Positions 1 to 7,817 of a stretch of 64,000 nt of DNA are shown piece after piece. A model generated the notes under the pieces. That model saw only the letters and a list, made by a program, of their open reading frames with translations. It had not been told where the DNA came from and made no database searches. Where the stretch lies: positions 1,579,001 through 1,643,000 of the forward strand of contig NZ_JAZHRU010000001.1 of assembly GCF_036924525.1 (NCBI RefSeq), in the 5' to 3' direction. Within the stretch, counting starts at the first letter, position 1. Each line of letters opens with the position of its first letter. This DNA comes from Bradyrhizobium sp. AZCC 1719 (GTDB taxonomy: Bacteria > Pseudomonadota > Alphaproteobacteria > Rhizobiales > Xanthobacteraceae). Position numbers and translations under genes: made by a program.

Positions 1-335
1 AATTCCCCGAGCCCCAGCGCCCGGCCGCGTCCCTCGCCGCCGATCCATCCGAGGTAAAATCCGACCATCTGCCACATCGCGTCCAGGCCAAGGCAGCCCG
101 GCATGACCGGGTCGTTCTTGAAATGGCAGCCGAAAAACCACAGGTCCGGCTTCACATCGAGTTCGGCGCGGATCAGGCCCTTGCCGAACTCGCCGCCCTT
201 GTCGGTGATCTCGGTGATGCGGTCGAACATCAACATCGGCGGCAGCGGTAGCTGCGCATTTCCGGGGCCGAACATCTCGCCGCGGCCGCAAGCGAGCAAA
301 TCCTCGTATTCATAACCGCTGCGCCGATCCAGCAT
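1..335 (-). CDS. fabA: 3-hydroxydecanoyl-ACP dehydratase/isomerase FabA (C-terminus beyond window)
   Basis: Cytoplasmic FabA dehydrates 3-hydroxyacyl-ACP and isomerises the C10 intermediate, the branch point of anaerobic unsaturated fatty acid synthesis. About 111 N-terminal codons are visible, read from the ATG at 335 ([20 protein letters not shown]). The family signature [19 protein letters not shown] is present and contains the active-site histidine; the stretch [10 protein letters not shown] follows just before the window edge. The gene is divergent from irr, a pairing I recall from Bradyrhizobium; fabB would be expected next, outside the window. Identification is firm; only the 3' part is missing. 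Confidence 0.95.
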   Translation of the reverse strand, partial: MLDRRSGYEYEDLLACGRGEMFGPGNAQLPLPPMLMFDRITEITDKGGEFGKGLIRAELDVKPDLWFFGCHFKNDPVMPGCLGLDAMWQMVGFYLGWIGGEGRGRALGLGE

Positions 336-669
336 CGTATTCAGCCTCACCTTAGATGTCCCGATGGAGCGCTTTGAGTGAACCGGACCCGTTTCCCCAC
401 GGGAGAACGTTTGTTTCCCGCAATTTGGCGCTACTTAGGGTGCTATCGGCATTAGTCTCTGCCGAAATCGCATATGTGGTCCGCGCGCTCTGTAACATAG
501 GCATTAGGGCCCGGCAAAGCACTGGAACGGGCTAAAACGCCCCATAGTCACGCTGGTTCCTCTTAACCTTGGGCCGGTTCTAGTTGCGAAAAACTTGCAT
601 CTACCTGATTTCCTTTTATATTGGGCAAGATTATTGCCCAAGTTAGCGCGTGTGGTATCCGAAGTGGAC
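336..669. promoter_or_regulatory. Divergent fabA/irr intergenic region
   Basis: These 334 bp hold no supported gene. On the plus strand a plausible irr promoter is TTGCAT (595-600), a 16-bp spacer and TATATT (617-622), giving a start near 629. A perfect inverted repeat at 621-641 lies over the end of that -10 element and the start site (separate entry). I did not find a clear promoter for fabA. Confidence 0.45.
621..641. promoter_or_regulatory. Perfect inverted repeat over predicted irr start site (candidate operator)
   Basis: Two 8-bp arms, TTGGGCAA (621-628) and TTGCCCAA (634-641), flank the 5-bp spacer GATTA. The element overlaps the predicted -10 box and transcription start and lies 28 bp before the irr ATG, a classic repressor position. 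Irr of Bradyrhizobium is known to be transcriptionally controlled by iron through Fur at a non-canonical site; whether this palindrome is that site cannot be told from sequence. It could also fold as a short hairpin in the leader. Confidence 0.5.
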
Positions 670-1161
670 ATGAACGACCAAGCCTCGCCCCTGAACGACG
701 ACGGTATCGATCCGGCTGCCCGCGCCGCTGGACACCAGCCGGCGTTGACCGGCTGTCCTTGGCACGACGTCAACGAAATGCTGCAGGCCGCAGGTCTGCG
801 GCCCACCCGCCAGCGCATGGCGCTGGGCTGGCTCCTGTTCGGCAAGGGCGCCCGCCATCTCACCGCGGAAATGCTTTACGAGGAGGCGACGCTCGCCAAG
901 GTTCCGGTGTCGCTGGCCACCGTCTACAACACGCTTAATCAGCTCACCGACGCCGGCCTGTTGCGCCAGGTCTCGGTCGATGGCACCAAGACCTATTTCG
1001 ACACCAACGTCACCGCGCACCACCACTTCTATCTCGAGAACAATCACGAGCTGGTCGACATTCCCGATCCGCATCTGGTGCTGTCGAAGATGCCCGACGT
1101 GCCCGAGGGCTACGAGATCGCCCGCGTCGACATGGTCGTGCGGCTGCGCAAGAAGCGCTGA
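670..1161 (+). CDS. irr: Iron response regulator Irr (Fur family)
   Basis: Irr is the haem-sensing Fur-family regulator that controls iron and haem genes in Rhizobiales and is degraded when haem binds. The 163-residue protein from the ATG at 670 carries the haem regulatory motif GCPWHD at residues 28-33 (Cys29-Pro30), a winged-helix DNA-binding region around residues 40-105 (GLRPTRQRMALGWLL), and the histidine cluster HHH at 117-119 that forms the second haem/metal site. Upstream in-frame starts back to 595 exist, but they would extend the protein through the predicted promoter and palindrome, so 670 is preferred. It is divergent from fabA. Confidence 0.95.
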   Translation: MNDQASPLNDDGIDPAARAAGHQPALTGCPWHDVNEMLQAAGLRPTRQRMALGWLLFGKGARHLTAEMLYEEATLAKVPVSLATVYNTLNQLTDAGLLRQVSVDGTKTYFDTNVTAHHHFYLENNHELVDIPDPHLVLSKMPDVPEGYEIARVDMVVRLRKKR

Positions 1162-1181
1162 TCTTCTCCGAACTATTGGCT

Positions 1182-1281
1182 GTCATTCCGGGGCAATGCG
1201 TCAGCATCGAACCCGGAATCTCGAGATTCTCAGGTGCGCAATTGCGCACCATAGTTCACGCTTCGCGTGCCCCGGAATGAC
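1182..1281. repeat. Palindromic intergenic repeat, family A copy 1
   Basis: The element starts with GTCATTCCGGGGC and ends with its reverse complement GCCCCGGAATGAC. Inside are two shorter palindromes, AATCTCGAGATTCTC-like and GCGCAATTGCGCA. A second copy sits at 48133-48256. It lies between irr and the convergent SH3-domain gene, where it could also serve as a transcription barrier. Such elements are common between Bradyrhizobium genes. Confidence 0.8.
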
Positions 1282-1289
1282 GCTGCGCG

Positions 1290-1817
1290 TCAATCCACCC
1301 TCTCGTCCGCATACACGCCCCAGAGGCGCTGCTGCTCGATCCAGCCGTCAAAGCCATTGCCGACGACGCGGCACCAGCCATTGGCGCACTTCTTGACTTG
1401 CGCGACGACGCCGGCCTGCAGACGGGCGGCGACCGCGCTGGTTGGATCGGGACTATCGTACAGCGACGCCAACTCGTCCTTGCTCTTCATGGTGACGACC
1501 GCAGTGCGGCGGCCGGACAGCAGCGAATGATAGACCCAGCCCTCGGCGCCTTCGGAATCGCGCACGCGCCGCCAGTTCTCGAACTCGGCGGTGATTTCGA
1601 CCGGCAGACCCGAGCGGGTATAGACCCAGGCGACGTCGTTGTCCTTGGTAGGACCGGCCCGCACATTCACATGATCGGATTTGAGGCTGACATATCGTGG
1701 CACCGGCAGGCCGCTCGTGGTGGTGGCCGAATCCTTGGCCGAAAACCCTGTGCTGACGGAAGCGACAAGCCAGCACGCCGCCAGCACCGCCACCGAACAG
1801 AAACGCCCCAATGCCAT
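1290..1817 (-). CDS. Exported SH3-domain protein (two bacterial SH3 repeats)
   Basis: The 175-residue protein has an N-terminal hydrophobic signal sequence (about residues 1-27) and two SH3_3-like modules. The first, about residues 43-100, shows VNVRAGP, NWRRVRD and EGWVYHSLL; the second, about 104-168, shows a W-C-RV and DGWI pattern. Proteins of this type (DUF1058 family) are periplasmic and thought to bind cell-wall material; no catalytic residues are visible. The ATG at 1817 is used; one codon upstream is a TTG. Its upstream neighbour diverges, so it is probably a single-gene unit. Exact function is unknown. Confidence 0.8.
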   Translation of the reverse strand: MALGRFCSVAVLAACWLVASVSTGFSAKDSATTTSGLPVPRYVSLKSDHVNVRAGPTKDNDVAWVYTRSGLPVEITAEFENWRRVRDSEGAEGWVYHSLLSGRRTAVVTMKSKDELASLYDSPDPTSAVAARLQAGVVAQVKKCANGWCRVVGNGFDGWIEQQRLWGVYADERVD

Positions 1818-2161
1818 CAACCCGTCTCCTGCCGGGCCACGCCCAACTCGAATTCTCCGAGTTGAAACCGCCCGCTAACGCCCGAAACCCCAGACCCCGT
1901 GCCCCGCTTTGGCCGCACCCGGCTTGCGGCGACCGAGGGTTCTTGTCTTGGCCCGGTCTTCTGATAGAGAGGACGGAACGCCTAGAACCAGAACGCCCGG
2001 ATTTTCTGCCGAAAATCCGAGGCAAGTATTGGGGAACCCAAGGGACTTAACCTCAGCAAACAGCCGGATACCGAGACCGCGTGGCCACCGCAGTGTCGAA
2101 CAACCGGGTTAATGAGGTCTGAACGGTGCGCCTTCGCGCACCTCCCTCATGAGAGCAGGAC
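1818..2161. other. Intergenic region upstream of the 2-hydroxyacid dehydrogenase
   Basis: These 344 bp between divergent genes hold no gene I can support. The only structure is a stem-loop at 2112-2150, directly before the dehydrogenase gene (separate entry). Confidence 0.4.
2112..2150 (+). promoter_or_regulatory. Stem-loop in the leader of the hydroxyacid dehydrogenase gene
   Basis: The inner stem GGTGCG (2125-2130) pairs with CGCACC (2137-2142), with a further C-G pair and a CTTC loop. An outer arm ATGAGG (2112-2117) pairs with CCTCAT (2145-2150). The Shine-Dalgarno AGCAGGA follows at about 2153-2159, just outside the stem. It could affect translation, but there is no T-run, so it is not a terminator. 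I recognise no riboswitch class. Confidence 0.35.
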
Positions 2162-3163
2162 ATGTCGGTCAAGAAAAAACCTCTCGTCGTCGTCACTCGC
2201 AAATTGCCGGACTCGATCGAGACCCGGATGCGCGAGCTGTTCGACGCGAGGTTGAATCTCGACGATACGCCGATGACGCCGCAGCAGATTGCCGAAGCCA
2301 GCCGCTCGGCCGACGTGCTGGTGCCGACCGTCACCGACATGATCAGCGAGGAGATGCTCAAGCACCCTGACTGCAAGCTGCGCATGATCGCCAATTTCGG
2401 CAACGGCGTCGACAATATCGACGTCACGGCGGCACATGCGCGCGGCATCACGGTGACCAACACGCCGAAAGTCCTGACCGAAGACACCGCCGACATGACC
2501 ATGGCGTTGATTCTTGCCGTGCCGCGGCGCCTGATCGAAGGCGCAACGATCCTCCCCGACGGCAAGAACTGGCCCGGCTGGTCGCCGACCTGGATGCTCG
2601 GCCATCGCATCGGCGGCAAGCGCCTCGGCATCATCGGCATGGGCCGCATCGGCCAGGCGGTGGCTCGCCGTGCGCGCGCCTTCGGCCTGCAGATCCACTA
2701 TCACAACCGCCGTCCGGTGGCGCCTGTCATTGCAGAGGAACTCGGCGCGACCTATTGGGAAAGCCTCGACCAGATGCTGGCGCGGATGGACATCATCTCG
2801 GTGAACTGTCCGCATACGCCGGCGACCTATCACCTCTTGTCGGCCCGGCGGCTCAAGCTGATCCGCAAAGACGCCTACATCGTCAACACCGCACGCGGCG
2901 GCGTGATCGACGAAGACACGCTGGTCAAGCTGCTCGAAGCCGGTGACGTCGGCGGCGCCGGGCTCGACGTCTACGAGCACGAGCCCGCGGTCAATCCGAA
3001 ACTGGTGCGGCTCGCCAAAGCCGGCAAGGTGACGCTGCTGCCGCATATGGGCTCCGCCACCATCGAAGGCCGCGTCGAGATGGGCGAGAAGGTGATCATC
3101 AACATCCGGACCTTCCTCGACAACCACAAGCCGCCGGATCGCGTGCTGCCCAGCATGCTGTAA
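2162..3163 (+). CDS. D-2-hydroxyacid dehydrogenase (glyoxylate/hydroxypyruvate reductase type)
   Basis: An NAD(P)-dependent reductase of 333 residues that interconverts 2-oxoacids and D-2-hydroxyacids; glyoxylate or hydroxypyruvate is the likely substrate from its overall similarity to the GyaR group. The nucleotide fold has the GMGRIG glycine motif at 159-164. The catalytic triad of the family is visible: Arg245 in NTARGG, Glu274 in YEHEP and His295 in LPHMG. The substrate domain is formed by residues 1-120 and the C-terminal end. It stands alone between divergent upstream DNA and a repeat. The exact substrate is inferred only. Confidence 0.88.
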   Translation: MSVKKKPLVVVTRKLPDSIETRMRELFDARLNLDDTPMTPQQIAEASRSADVLVPTVTDMISEEMLKHPDCKLRMIANFGNGVDNIDVTAAHARGITVTNTPKVLTEDTADMTMALILAVPRRLIEGATILPDGKNWPGWSPTWMLGHRIGGKRLGIIGMGRIGQAVARRARAFGLQIHYHNRRPVAPVIAEELGATYWESLDQMLARMDIISVNCPHTPATYHLLSARRLKLIRKDAYIVNTARGGVIDEDTLVKLLEAGDVGGAGLDVYEHEPAVNPKLVRLAKAGKVTLLPHMGSATIEGRVEMGEKVIINIRTFLDNHKPPDRVLPSML

Positions 3164-3182
3164 GCCGGATTGGCCCGATATT

Positions 3183-3344
3183 ACCCTCCCCTGGAGGGGG
3201 AGGGTCGGCTCACATTGAGCAAAGCGAAATGTGAGGCGGGGTGGGGTGATCTCTCCTCACGGGGCACTGTTAGACGTGGAGGGACCGTCACCCCACCCCG
3301 CCGCTCATTGCATGAGCGTCGACCCTCCCCCTCCAGGGGAGGGT
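3183..3344. repeat. Palindromic intergenic repeat, family B
   Basis: About 160 bp bounded by near-perfect inverted ends: CCCTCCCCTGGAGGGGGAGG at the left and its complement, CCCTCCCCCTCCAGGGGAGG, at the right. The interior is GC-rich with a second pair of complementary blocks (GGCGGGGTGGGGTGA and TCACCCCACCCCGCCG). It lies between the convergent dehydrogenase and LysR genes and may fold as one long hairpin on either strand. A related shorter hairpin is at 43653-43701. Confidence 0.8.
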
Positions 3345-3349
3345 GACAG

Positions 3350-4267
3350 CTACGTCTTGCTCTTCCGCCTCTCCCGCTTCCGCCATTCCGCGACAAAAGC
3401 CACGAACGCGGCAAGCGCCGGCGGCGGCTGGCGACGGCTCGGATAATACAGAAACGGTCCCGGAAACGGCGGGCACCAGTCGTCGAGCACGCTGACCAGC
3501 GCGCCCGACTTGATGCCGTAGCGTACATAACCCTCGAACGTCAGCCAGAAGCCCACCCCGTCATGGACAGCGCGCAACGCCAGCCCCAGATAGGTCGCGA
3601 CCAGTTTGGCCGGCGGTGAAACCTTTACGACGCGGCCCGCTTTCTCGAACTCCCAATCCAGCATCGCGCCGCTGCCGAAGCGGGTGCGGATACAGGCATG
3701 GTCGAGCAGATCCTTCGGCGCTTCCGGTCGACCATGCTGAGCAACATATTCCTTCGACGCCACCACCGCGTAACGCTGTGGCGCCCCGAGCGAGACCGCG
3801 ATCATGTCCTGCGCCAGATGTTCGCCATAGCGCACGCCGGCGTCGAACCCGCCGGCGACGATATCGACAAACGCACTCTCGCCGACGATCTCCAGCTCGA
3901 TCTTGGGATGCTTCTCGAGAAACGGCGCGACCATCGGCGCCAGCACCAGGTCGATTGCCGGCGCCGGCGCATTGATGCGCAGACGCCCCGACGGCACGGC
4001 CCGCAGGCCGCGCACCTGATCGAGCGCCGCACCGACATCCGATAGCGCCGGGCCGACGCGCCCCAGCAACAACTCGCCGGCTTCGGTGAGGGCTACGCTG
4101 CGCGTGGTGCGATTCATCAGGCGCACGCCGAGCCGCTCCTCCATGTCGCGCAGCCGCTGGCTGAGGCTCGAGACGGAGACGCCTTGCTCGACCGCGGCAC
4201 GCCGGAAATTCCGGGTGCGCGCCACGGCAACAAAAGCATCGAGGTCGCGGAGGTCGAGATCCTTCAT
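3350..4267 (-). CDS. LysR-family transcriptional regulator
   Basis: A 305-residue LTTR: winged helix-turn-helix at about residues 1-62 (LDAFVAVARTRNFRRAA, then LSQRLRDMEERLGVRLMNRTTRSVALTEAG) and a LysR substrate-binding domain from about 90 to 295 of the CrgA-like group. It is divergent from the aldo-keto reductase gene, the usual arrangement in which the regulator controls its neighbour. A palindrome at 4267-4286 begins at its start codon. A possible minus-strand promoter (TGGACA at 4304-4299, an 18-20 bp spacer, CTATAT/TATATC near 4279-4273) would put the transcription start at or next to the ATG, so the mRNA could be leaderless. The effector is unknown. Confidence 0.88.
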   Translation of the reverse strand: MKDLDLRDLDAFVAVARTRNFRRAAVEQGVSVSSLSQRLRDMEERLGVRLMNRTTRSVALTEAGELLLGRVGPALSDVGAALDQVRGLRAVPSGRLRINAPAPAIDLVLAPMVAPFLEKHPKIELEIVGESAFVDIVAGGFDAGVRYGEHLAQDMIAVSLGAPQRYAVVASKEYVAQHGRPEAPKDLLDHACIRTRFGSGAMLDWEFEKAGRVVKVSPPAKLVATYLGLALRAVHDGVGFWLTFEGYVRYGIKSGALVSVLDDWCPPFPGPFLYYPSRRQPPPALAAFVAFVAEWRKRERRKSKT

Positions 4268-4286
4268 TGTTCGATATAGTGAACAA
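4267..4286. promoter_or_regulatory. Palindrome between lysR and aldo-keto reductase genes (candidate LTTR site)
   Basis: TTGTTC (4267-4272) and GAACAA (4281-4286) form a perfect inverted repeat around GATATAGT. The element touches the regulator's start codon and covers its predicted -10 region, which fits autorepression. It is not an exact T-N11-A box. It lies 99 bp upstream of the reductase gene. Confidence 0.5.
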
Positions 4287-4385
4287 GCTATTTGAAATTG
4301 TCCACCTTACCGGTTCAGTCGAGAAGGTTCATATCAACCGCGTCATCACGGCGCAGATCCGGCGCCGACTACGAGGAGAACCGCC

Positions 4386-5387
4386 ATGGAAACACGCAAA
4401 CTCGGCTCTACCGGCCCAACCGTTTCTGCCATCGGCCTCGGCTGCATGGGCATGTCAGACTTCTACGGCCCGGCCGACCGCAGCGAGAGCATCGCCACCA
4501 TCCACGCCGCGCTCGATGCCGGCATCACCCTGCTCGACACCGGCGACTTCTACGGCATGGGTCACAATGAAATGCTGATCGGCGAAGCGCTTGCCGCGCG
4601 CGGTCGCGATAAGGTCCAGATCAGCGTCAAGTTCGGCGCGCTGCGCGATCCCGCAAAGAACTGGTCCGGCTATGACAGCCGCCCGGCGGCGATCAAGAAT
4701 TTCCTCGCTTATTCGCTGCAGCGGCTGCGCGTCGAGACCATCGACATCTATCGGCCGGCTCGGCTCGATCCGGACGTGCCGATCGAGGAGACGGTCGGTG
4801 CGATGGCCGACATGGTGAAGGCCGGCTGGATCAGGCATATCGGCCTGTCGGAGGTCGGCGCGGAGACCATCCGCCGCGCCCATGCGGTGCACCCGATCCG
4901 CGACCTGCAGATCGAATACTCGCTGATCTCGCGCGGCATCGAGGACGACATCCTGCCGACCTGCCGCGAACTCGGCATCGGCATCACGGCCTATGGCGTG
5001 CTGTCGCGCGGACTGATCAGCGGACACTGGACGGCCGACCGCGGGACCAAGGATTTTCGTGCCATGAGCCCGCGTTTCCAGGGAAGCAATCTCGACGCCA
5101 ATCTGGCGCTGGTGGACTCATTGCGTGCGATTGCAACCGAGCTTGGCGCCTCCCCCGCACAGGTCGCGATTGCATGGGTCGCGGCGCTGGGCAACGACAT
5201 CGTGCCGCTGGTCGGCGCCCGTCGCCGTGACCGTCTCGCCGAGGCGCTCGGCGCGCTCGATGTCAAACTGACGCGGGCTCACTTGTCCGCGCTGGCCGAG
5301 GCGTTTCCGCCGGGCGTGGCGGCCGGCGCACGCTATCCCGAGGCGCAGCTTGCGCATATGGACAGCGAGAAGCGCGTCGGTGCGTGA
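4386..5387 (+). CDS. Aldo/keto reductase
   Basis: A 333-residue NADPH-dependent oxidoreductase of the AKR superfamily (YajO/AKR11-13-like). The family tetrad is only partly kept: Asp51, Tyr56 in DTGDFYG and Lys82 in SVKFG are in place, but the usual histidine in the QHR-type motif is absent; the segment reads IYRPARLDP (122-130). A subset of AKRs from soil bacteria has this form, so it need not be inactive. The cofactor region [12 protein letters not shown] and [12 protein letters not shown] is present. A strong Shine-Dalgarno (GAGGAGAA) precedes the ATG. It probably responds to the divergent LysR. The substrate is unknown. Confidence 0.85.
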   Translation: METRKLGSTGPTVSAIGLGCMGMSDFYGPADRSESIATIHAALDAGITLLDTGDFYGMGHNEMLIGEALAARGRDKVQISVKFGALRDPAKNWSGYDSRPAAIKNFLAYSLQRLRVETIDIYRPARLDPDVPIEETVGAMADMVKAGWIRHIGLSEVGAETIRRAHAVHPIRDLQIEYSLISRGIEDDILPTCRELGIGITAYGVLSRGLISGHWTADRGTKDFRAMSPRFQGSNLDANLALVDSLRAIATELGASPAQVAIAWVAALGNDIVPLVGARRRDRLAEALGALDVKLTRAHLSALAEAFPPGVAAGARYPEAQLAHMDSEKRVGA

Positions 5388-5393
5388 GTGGAT

Positions 5394-5417
5394 CGGGCAC
5401 GCTACGCCGCGTGCCCG
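5394..5417. terminator. Hairpin between convergent aldo-keto reductase and moeB genes
   Basis: Nine perfect base pairs, CGGGCACGC (5394-5402) and GCGTGCCCG (5409-5417), enclose a 6-base loop. The 14-bp convergent gap is part of the stem and the moeB stop codon lies within it. There is no T-run on either side, so it may be a weak, bidirectional terminator. Confidence 0.5.
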
Positions 5418-6205
5418 CTCAAATCGGTGATCGTGGGCGTATCGCCGTTGAGCGGGTTTTGCGGATCGCGCGCGTAACGCAGGGTTTCGAACCGCATCGC
5501 GCGTGCATCGACCATCACCAGTCGGCCAACTAGGCTCTCGCCGAAGCCGACGATCTCGCGGATCGCTTCCAGCGCCATCATCGAGCCCAGCATGCCCGCC
5601 AGCGCACCCATGACGCCGGCCTCGGCGCAGGCCGGAATGGTGCCGGGCGGCGGCGGTTCGGGAAACAGGCAGCGATAGGTCGGATTGAAGTGGCCGTCGG
5701 CGTCCCGTTCATGCGCCCGGATCGTGGTCAGCGATCCGTCGAACATCCCGAGCGCCGCCGTGATCAGCGGCTTGCCGGCAAAGAAGCAGGCATCGGAAAC
5801 CAGATAGCGGGTCTCGAAATTGTCGGAGCCGTCAAGCACGAGATCGTAGTCGTCGATCAGCGACATCACGTTCCCCGCCGCGAGACGCACTCCATGCGCC
5901 TCGAAACGAATATGGGGATTGAGCGCGTGAACGGTCTCCGCGGCGCTATCGACCTTGCGCCGCCCGATGTCCGGCGTGGTGTGGATGATCTGCCGCTGCA
6001 GATTGGACAGCGAGACGACGTCGTCATCGACAGCGCCGAGCCTGCCGACACCGGCCGCCGCCAGATACATCAGGACGGGCGCGCCGAGACCGCCGGCGCC
6101 GATCACCAGCACGGACGCCGCTTTCAAGGCGGCCTGCCCGGGACCGCCGACTTCGCGCAGCACGATATGGCGGGCATAGCGTTCGAGTTCGTCGGCGCTC
6201 AGCAT
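5402..6205 (-). CDS. moeB: MoeB/ThiF-family adenylyltransferase
   Basis: An E1-like enzyme of 267 residues that adenylates the C-terminal glycine of a sulfur-carrier protein (MoaD or ThiS). The ATP-binding motif GAGGLG is at 36-41, the arginine finger region NLQRQ at 69-73, the DGSDNFETRY segment at 125-134, and the conserved CAEAGV cysteine at 193. Of the four zinc cysteines of E. coli MoeB only Cys179 has an obvious counterpart; the C-terminal CxxC is missing. The ATG at 6205 is chosen (MLSADELERYARHIVLREVG matches the family start); an upstream TTG at 6235 is weaker. MoaD versus ThiS as the partner cannot be decided. Confidence 0.85.
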   Translation of the reverse strand: MLSADELERYARHIVLREVGGPGQAALKAASVLVIGAGGLGAPVLMYLAAAGVGRLGAVDDDVVSLSNLQRQIIHTTPDIGRRKVDSAAETVHALNPHIRFEAHGVRLAAGNVMSLIDDYDLVLDGSDNFETRYLVSDACFFAGKPLITAALGMFDGSLTTIRAHERDADGHFNPTYRCLFPEPPPPGTIPACAEAGVMGALAGMLGSMMALEAIREIVGFGESLVGRLVMVDARAMRFETLRYARDPQNPLNGDTPTITDLSGHAA

Positions 6206-6351
6206 GGTGGTGTGCTGTCCTTCCTTCGCTGGCAAACCCTCATGGTGAGGGGATCCCCCTGAACCGGGGCGCGGTTGTTGCCGACTAAGCAGATGTGCTT
6301 AATTGGCCGGGCGTCAATGATCGCACTCTCCTTATTCTGCCGGGATTTGTC

Positions 6352-7731
6352 ATGAGATTGGTGCTTTCAGCAACATTGATGATCGCAGCCTCGGTTTTTG
6401 TGATCTCCGGGGCCGCCGCGCAGACGCAAATGACGCCACCTTCCACGGCGGGCGCCAAGCCGAAGCAAGTCACGACGGTGCCGATCCGTCCCGCGCTGCA
6501 GAAGCCGGAAGACACGGCGAAGGCCTTAGGCCAGGCCGAACGGCTGGCGCTGCAGTCGGACCTCGCCTGGGTCGGGCAATATAACGGCGCGATCACCGGC
6601 GACGTCAGCGAGCGCATGGTCAATGCGATCAAGGAATTCCAGAAGTCGCGCGGGGCTAAGCCAACCGGCGTGCTCAATCCGCAGGAGCGCGGCCTCCTCG
6701 CCGATACTGCCAGGAAAAAGCAGGAGAGCGTCGGCTGGAAAATCGTCATCGATCCCGGCACCAGCGCGCGGCTCGGCATTCCCGCCAAGCTGGTACCGCA
6801 GCAGGCCAGCGACGCCAACGGCACCAAATGGACGTCACCAACCGGCACGATCCAGATCCAGCTTTCGCGGCGCAAGGAAGCCAATCCGACCACGGCGAAA
6901 CTCGCCGAGCGCGAGAAGAAGGAGCCGGGCCGCAACATCGATTACACCGTGGTCAAGCCGGATTTCTTCGTGCTGTCCGGCCTGCAGGGCCTGAAGAAGT
7001 TTTATATGCGCGGCACCTTCAAAGGCGACGAGGTCCGCATCCTCACCATCATGTACGACCAGGCAACCGAGAACACCGTCGAGCCCGTGGTGATCGCGAT
7101 GTCGAGCGCGTTCAACGCATTTCCGGCGCCTGCGCAGACGGCGGGGCCTCCCCCGCGCAAGAGCGTGGAATACGGCACCGGTGTCGTCGTCGGCGACGAT
7201 GGCGCGATTCTGGCCGACCGCCAGATCACCGACGGCTGCCTCACGGTCGCGATCGCGGGGTTCGGCAATGCCGATCGTGTCGCCGAGGACAAGGAGCACG
7301 ATCTGGCGCTCTTGCGCATCTATGGCGTGCGCGGGCTGAAGGCGCTCAATCTCGCCAATGCTGCCACCAAACCGGCGCTCGACCTCACCGGCATTGCCGA
7401 TCCGCAGAACCAGGGCGGCGGCGCGGCGGTGACCAGCACCAAGGCCACGGTAGCCCAGCTAGGCGGCAGCAGCGACATCACGCTGACGCCCGCGCCGGCG
7501 CTCGGCTTCTCCGGCGCGCCCGCGCAGGACGGCGACGGCAAATTCGCCGGCATCGCGCTGTTGAAGCCGGTTCAAGTGGCGGGACCTACCAATGGCGTGC
7601 CGGCGGCGCAAGCGATGCTGGTGACCGCCGAAACGGTACGCGACTTCCTCAAGGCCAACGGCATCAACGCGGCTGACGGATCGACGGACGCCAAGGCGTC
7701 GGTGGTCCGCGTGATCTGCGTGCGGAAATAG
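6352..7731 (+). CDS. Exported peptidoglycan-binding-like protein with degenerate trypsin-like domain
   Basis: 459 residues from the ATG at 6352, where a clean signal peptide begins (residues 1-23, ending GAAAQ). Residues 55-122 look like a PG_binding_1 module (LQSDLAWVGQYNGAITG, ending FQKSRGAKPTGVLNPQERGLLADTA). Residues 270-445 resemble a HtrA/trypsin fold: GTGVVV at 275-280, the Asp of HDLALLRI at 317 and GFSGAP with Ser387. The catalytic histidine position holds Gln291 (DRQITDG instead of NNHVVDG), so proteolysis is unlikely. A periplasmic structural or binding role at the cell wall is inferred. Starts upstream of 6352 would bury the signal peptide. Confidence 0.75.
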   Translation: MRLVLSATLMIAASVFVISGAAAQTQMTPPSTAGAKPKQVTTVPIRPALQKPEDTAKALGQAERLALQSDLAWVGQYNGAITGDVSERMVNAIKEFQKSRGAKPTGVLNPQERGLLADTARKKQESVGWKIVIDPGTSARLGIPAKLVPQQASDANGTKWTSPTGTIQIQLSRRKEANPTTAKLAEREKKEPGRNIDYTVVKPDFFVLSGLQGLKKFYMRGTFKGDEVRILTIMYDQATENTVEPVVIAMSSAFNAFPAPAQTAGPPPRKSVEYGTGVVVGDDGAILADRQITDGCLTVAIAGFGNADRVAEDKEHDLALLRIYGVRGLKALNLANAATKPALDLTGIADPQNQGGGAAVTSTKATVAQLGGSSDITLTPAPALGFSGAPAQDGDGKFAGIALLKPVQVAGPTNGVPAAQAMLVTAETVRDFLKANGINAADGSTDAKASVVRVICVRK

Positions 7732-7736
7732 TGCTC

Positions 7737-7817
7737 GTGTCCCGGACGCGGTGCAGCGTGTAGCGCTGCTCCGCAGAGCCGGGACCTATGCCGCGAAACG
7801 ATAGGCCCCGGCTCTGC
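7737..7817. repeat. Dispersed GC-rich palindromic repeat, family C
   Basis: GTGTCCCGGACGCGGTGCAG opens the element. Inside, GTGCAGCG/CGCTGC-type arms and the pair CCGGGACCTATG / CGATAGGCCCCGG give stem-loops. I know this type from Bradyrhizobium intergenic regions. Boundaries are approximate and there is no second copy in this window. Confidence 0.5.
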
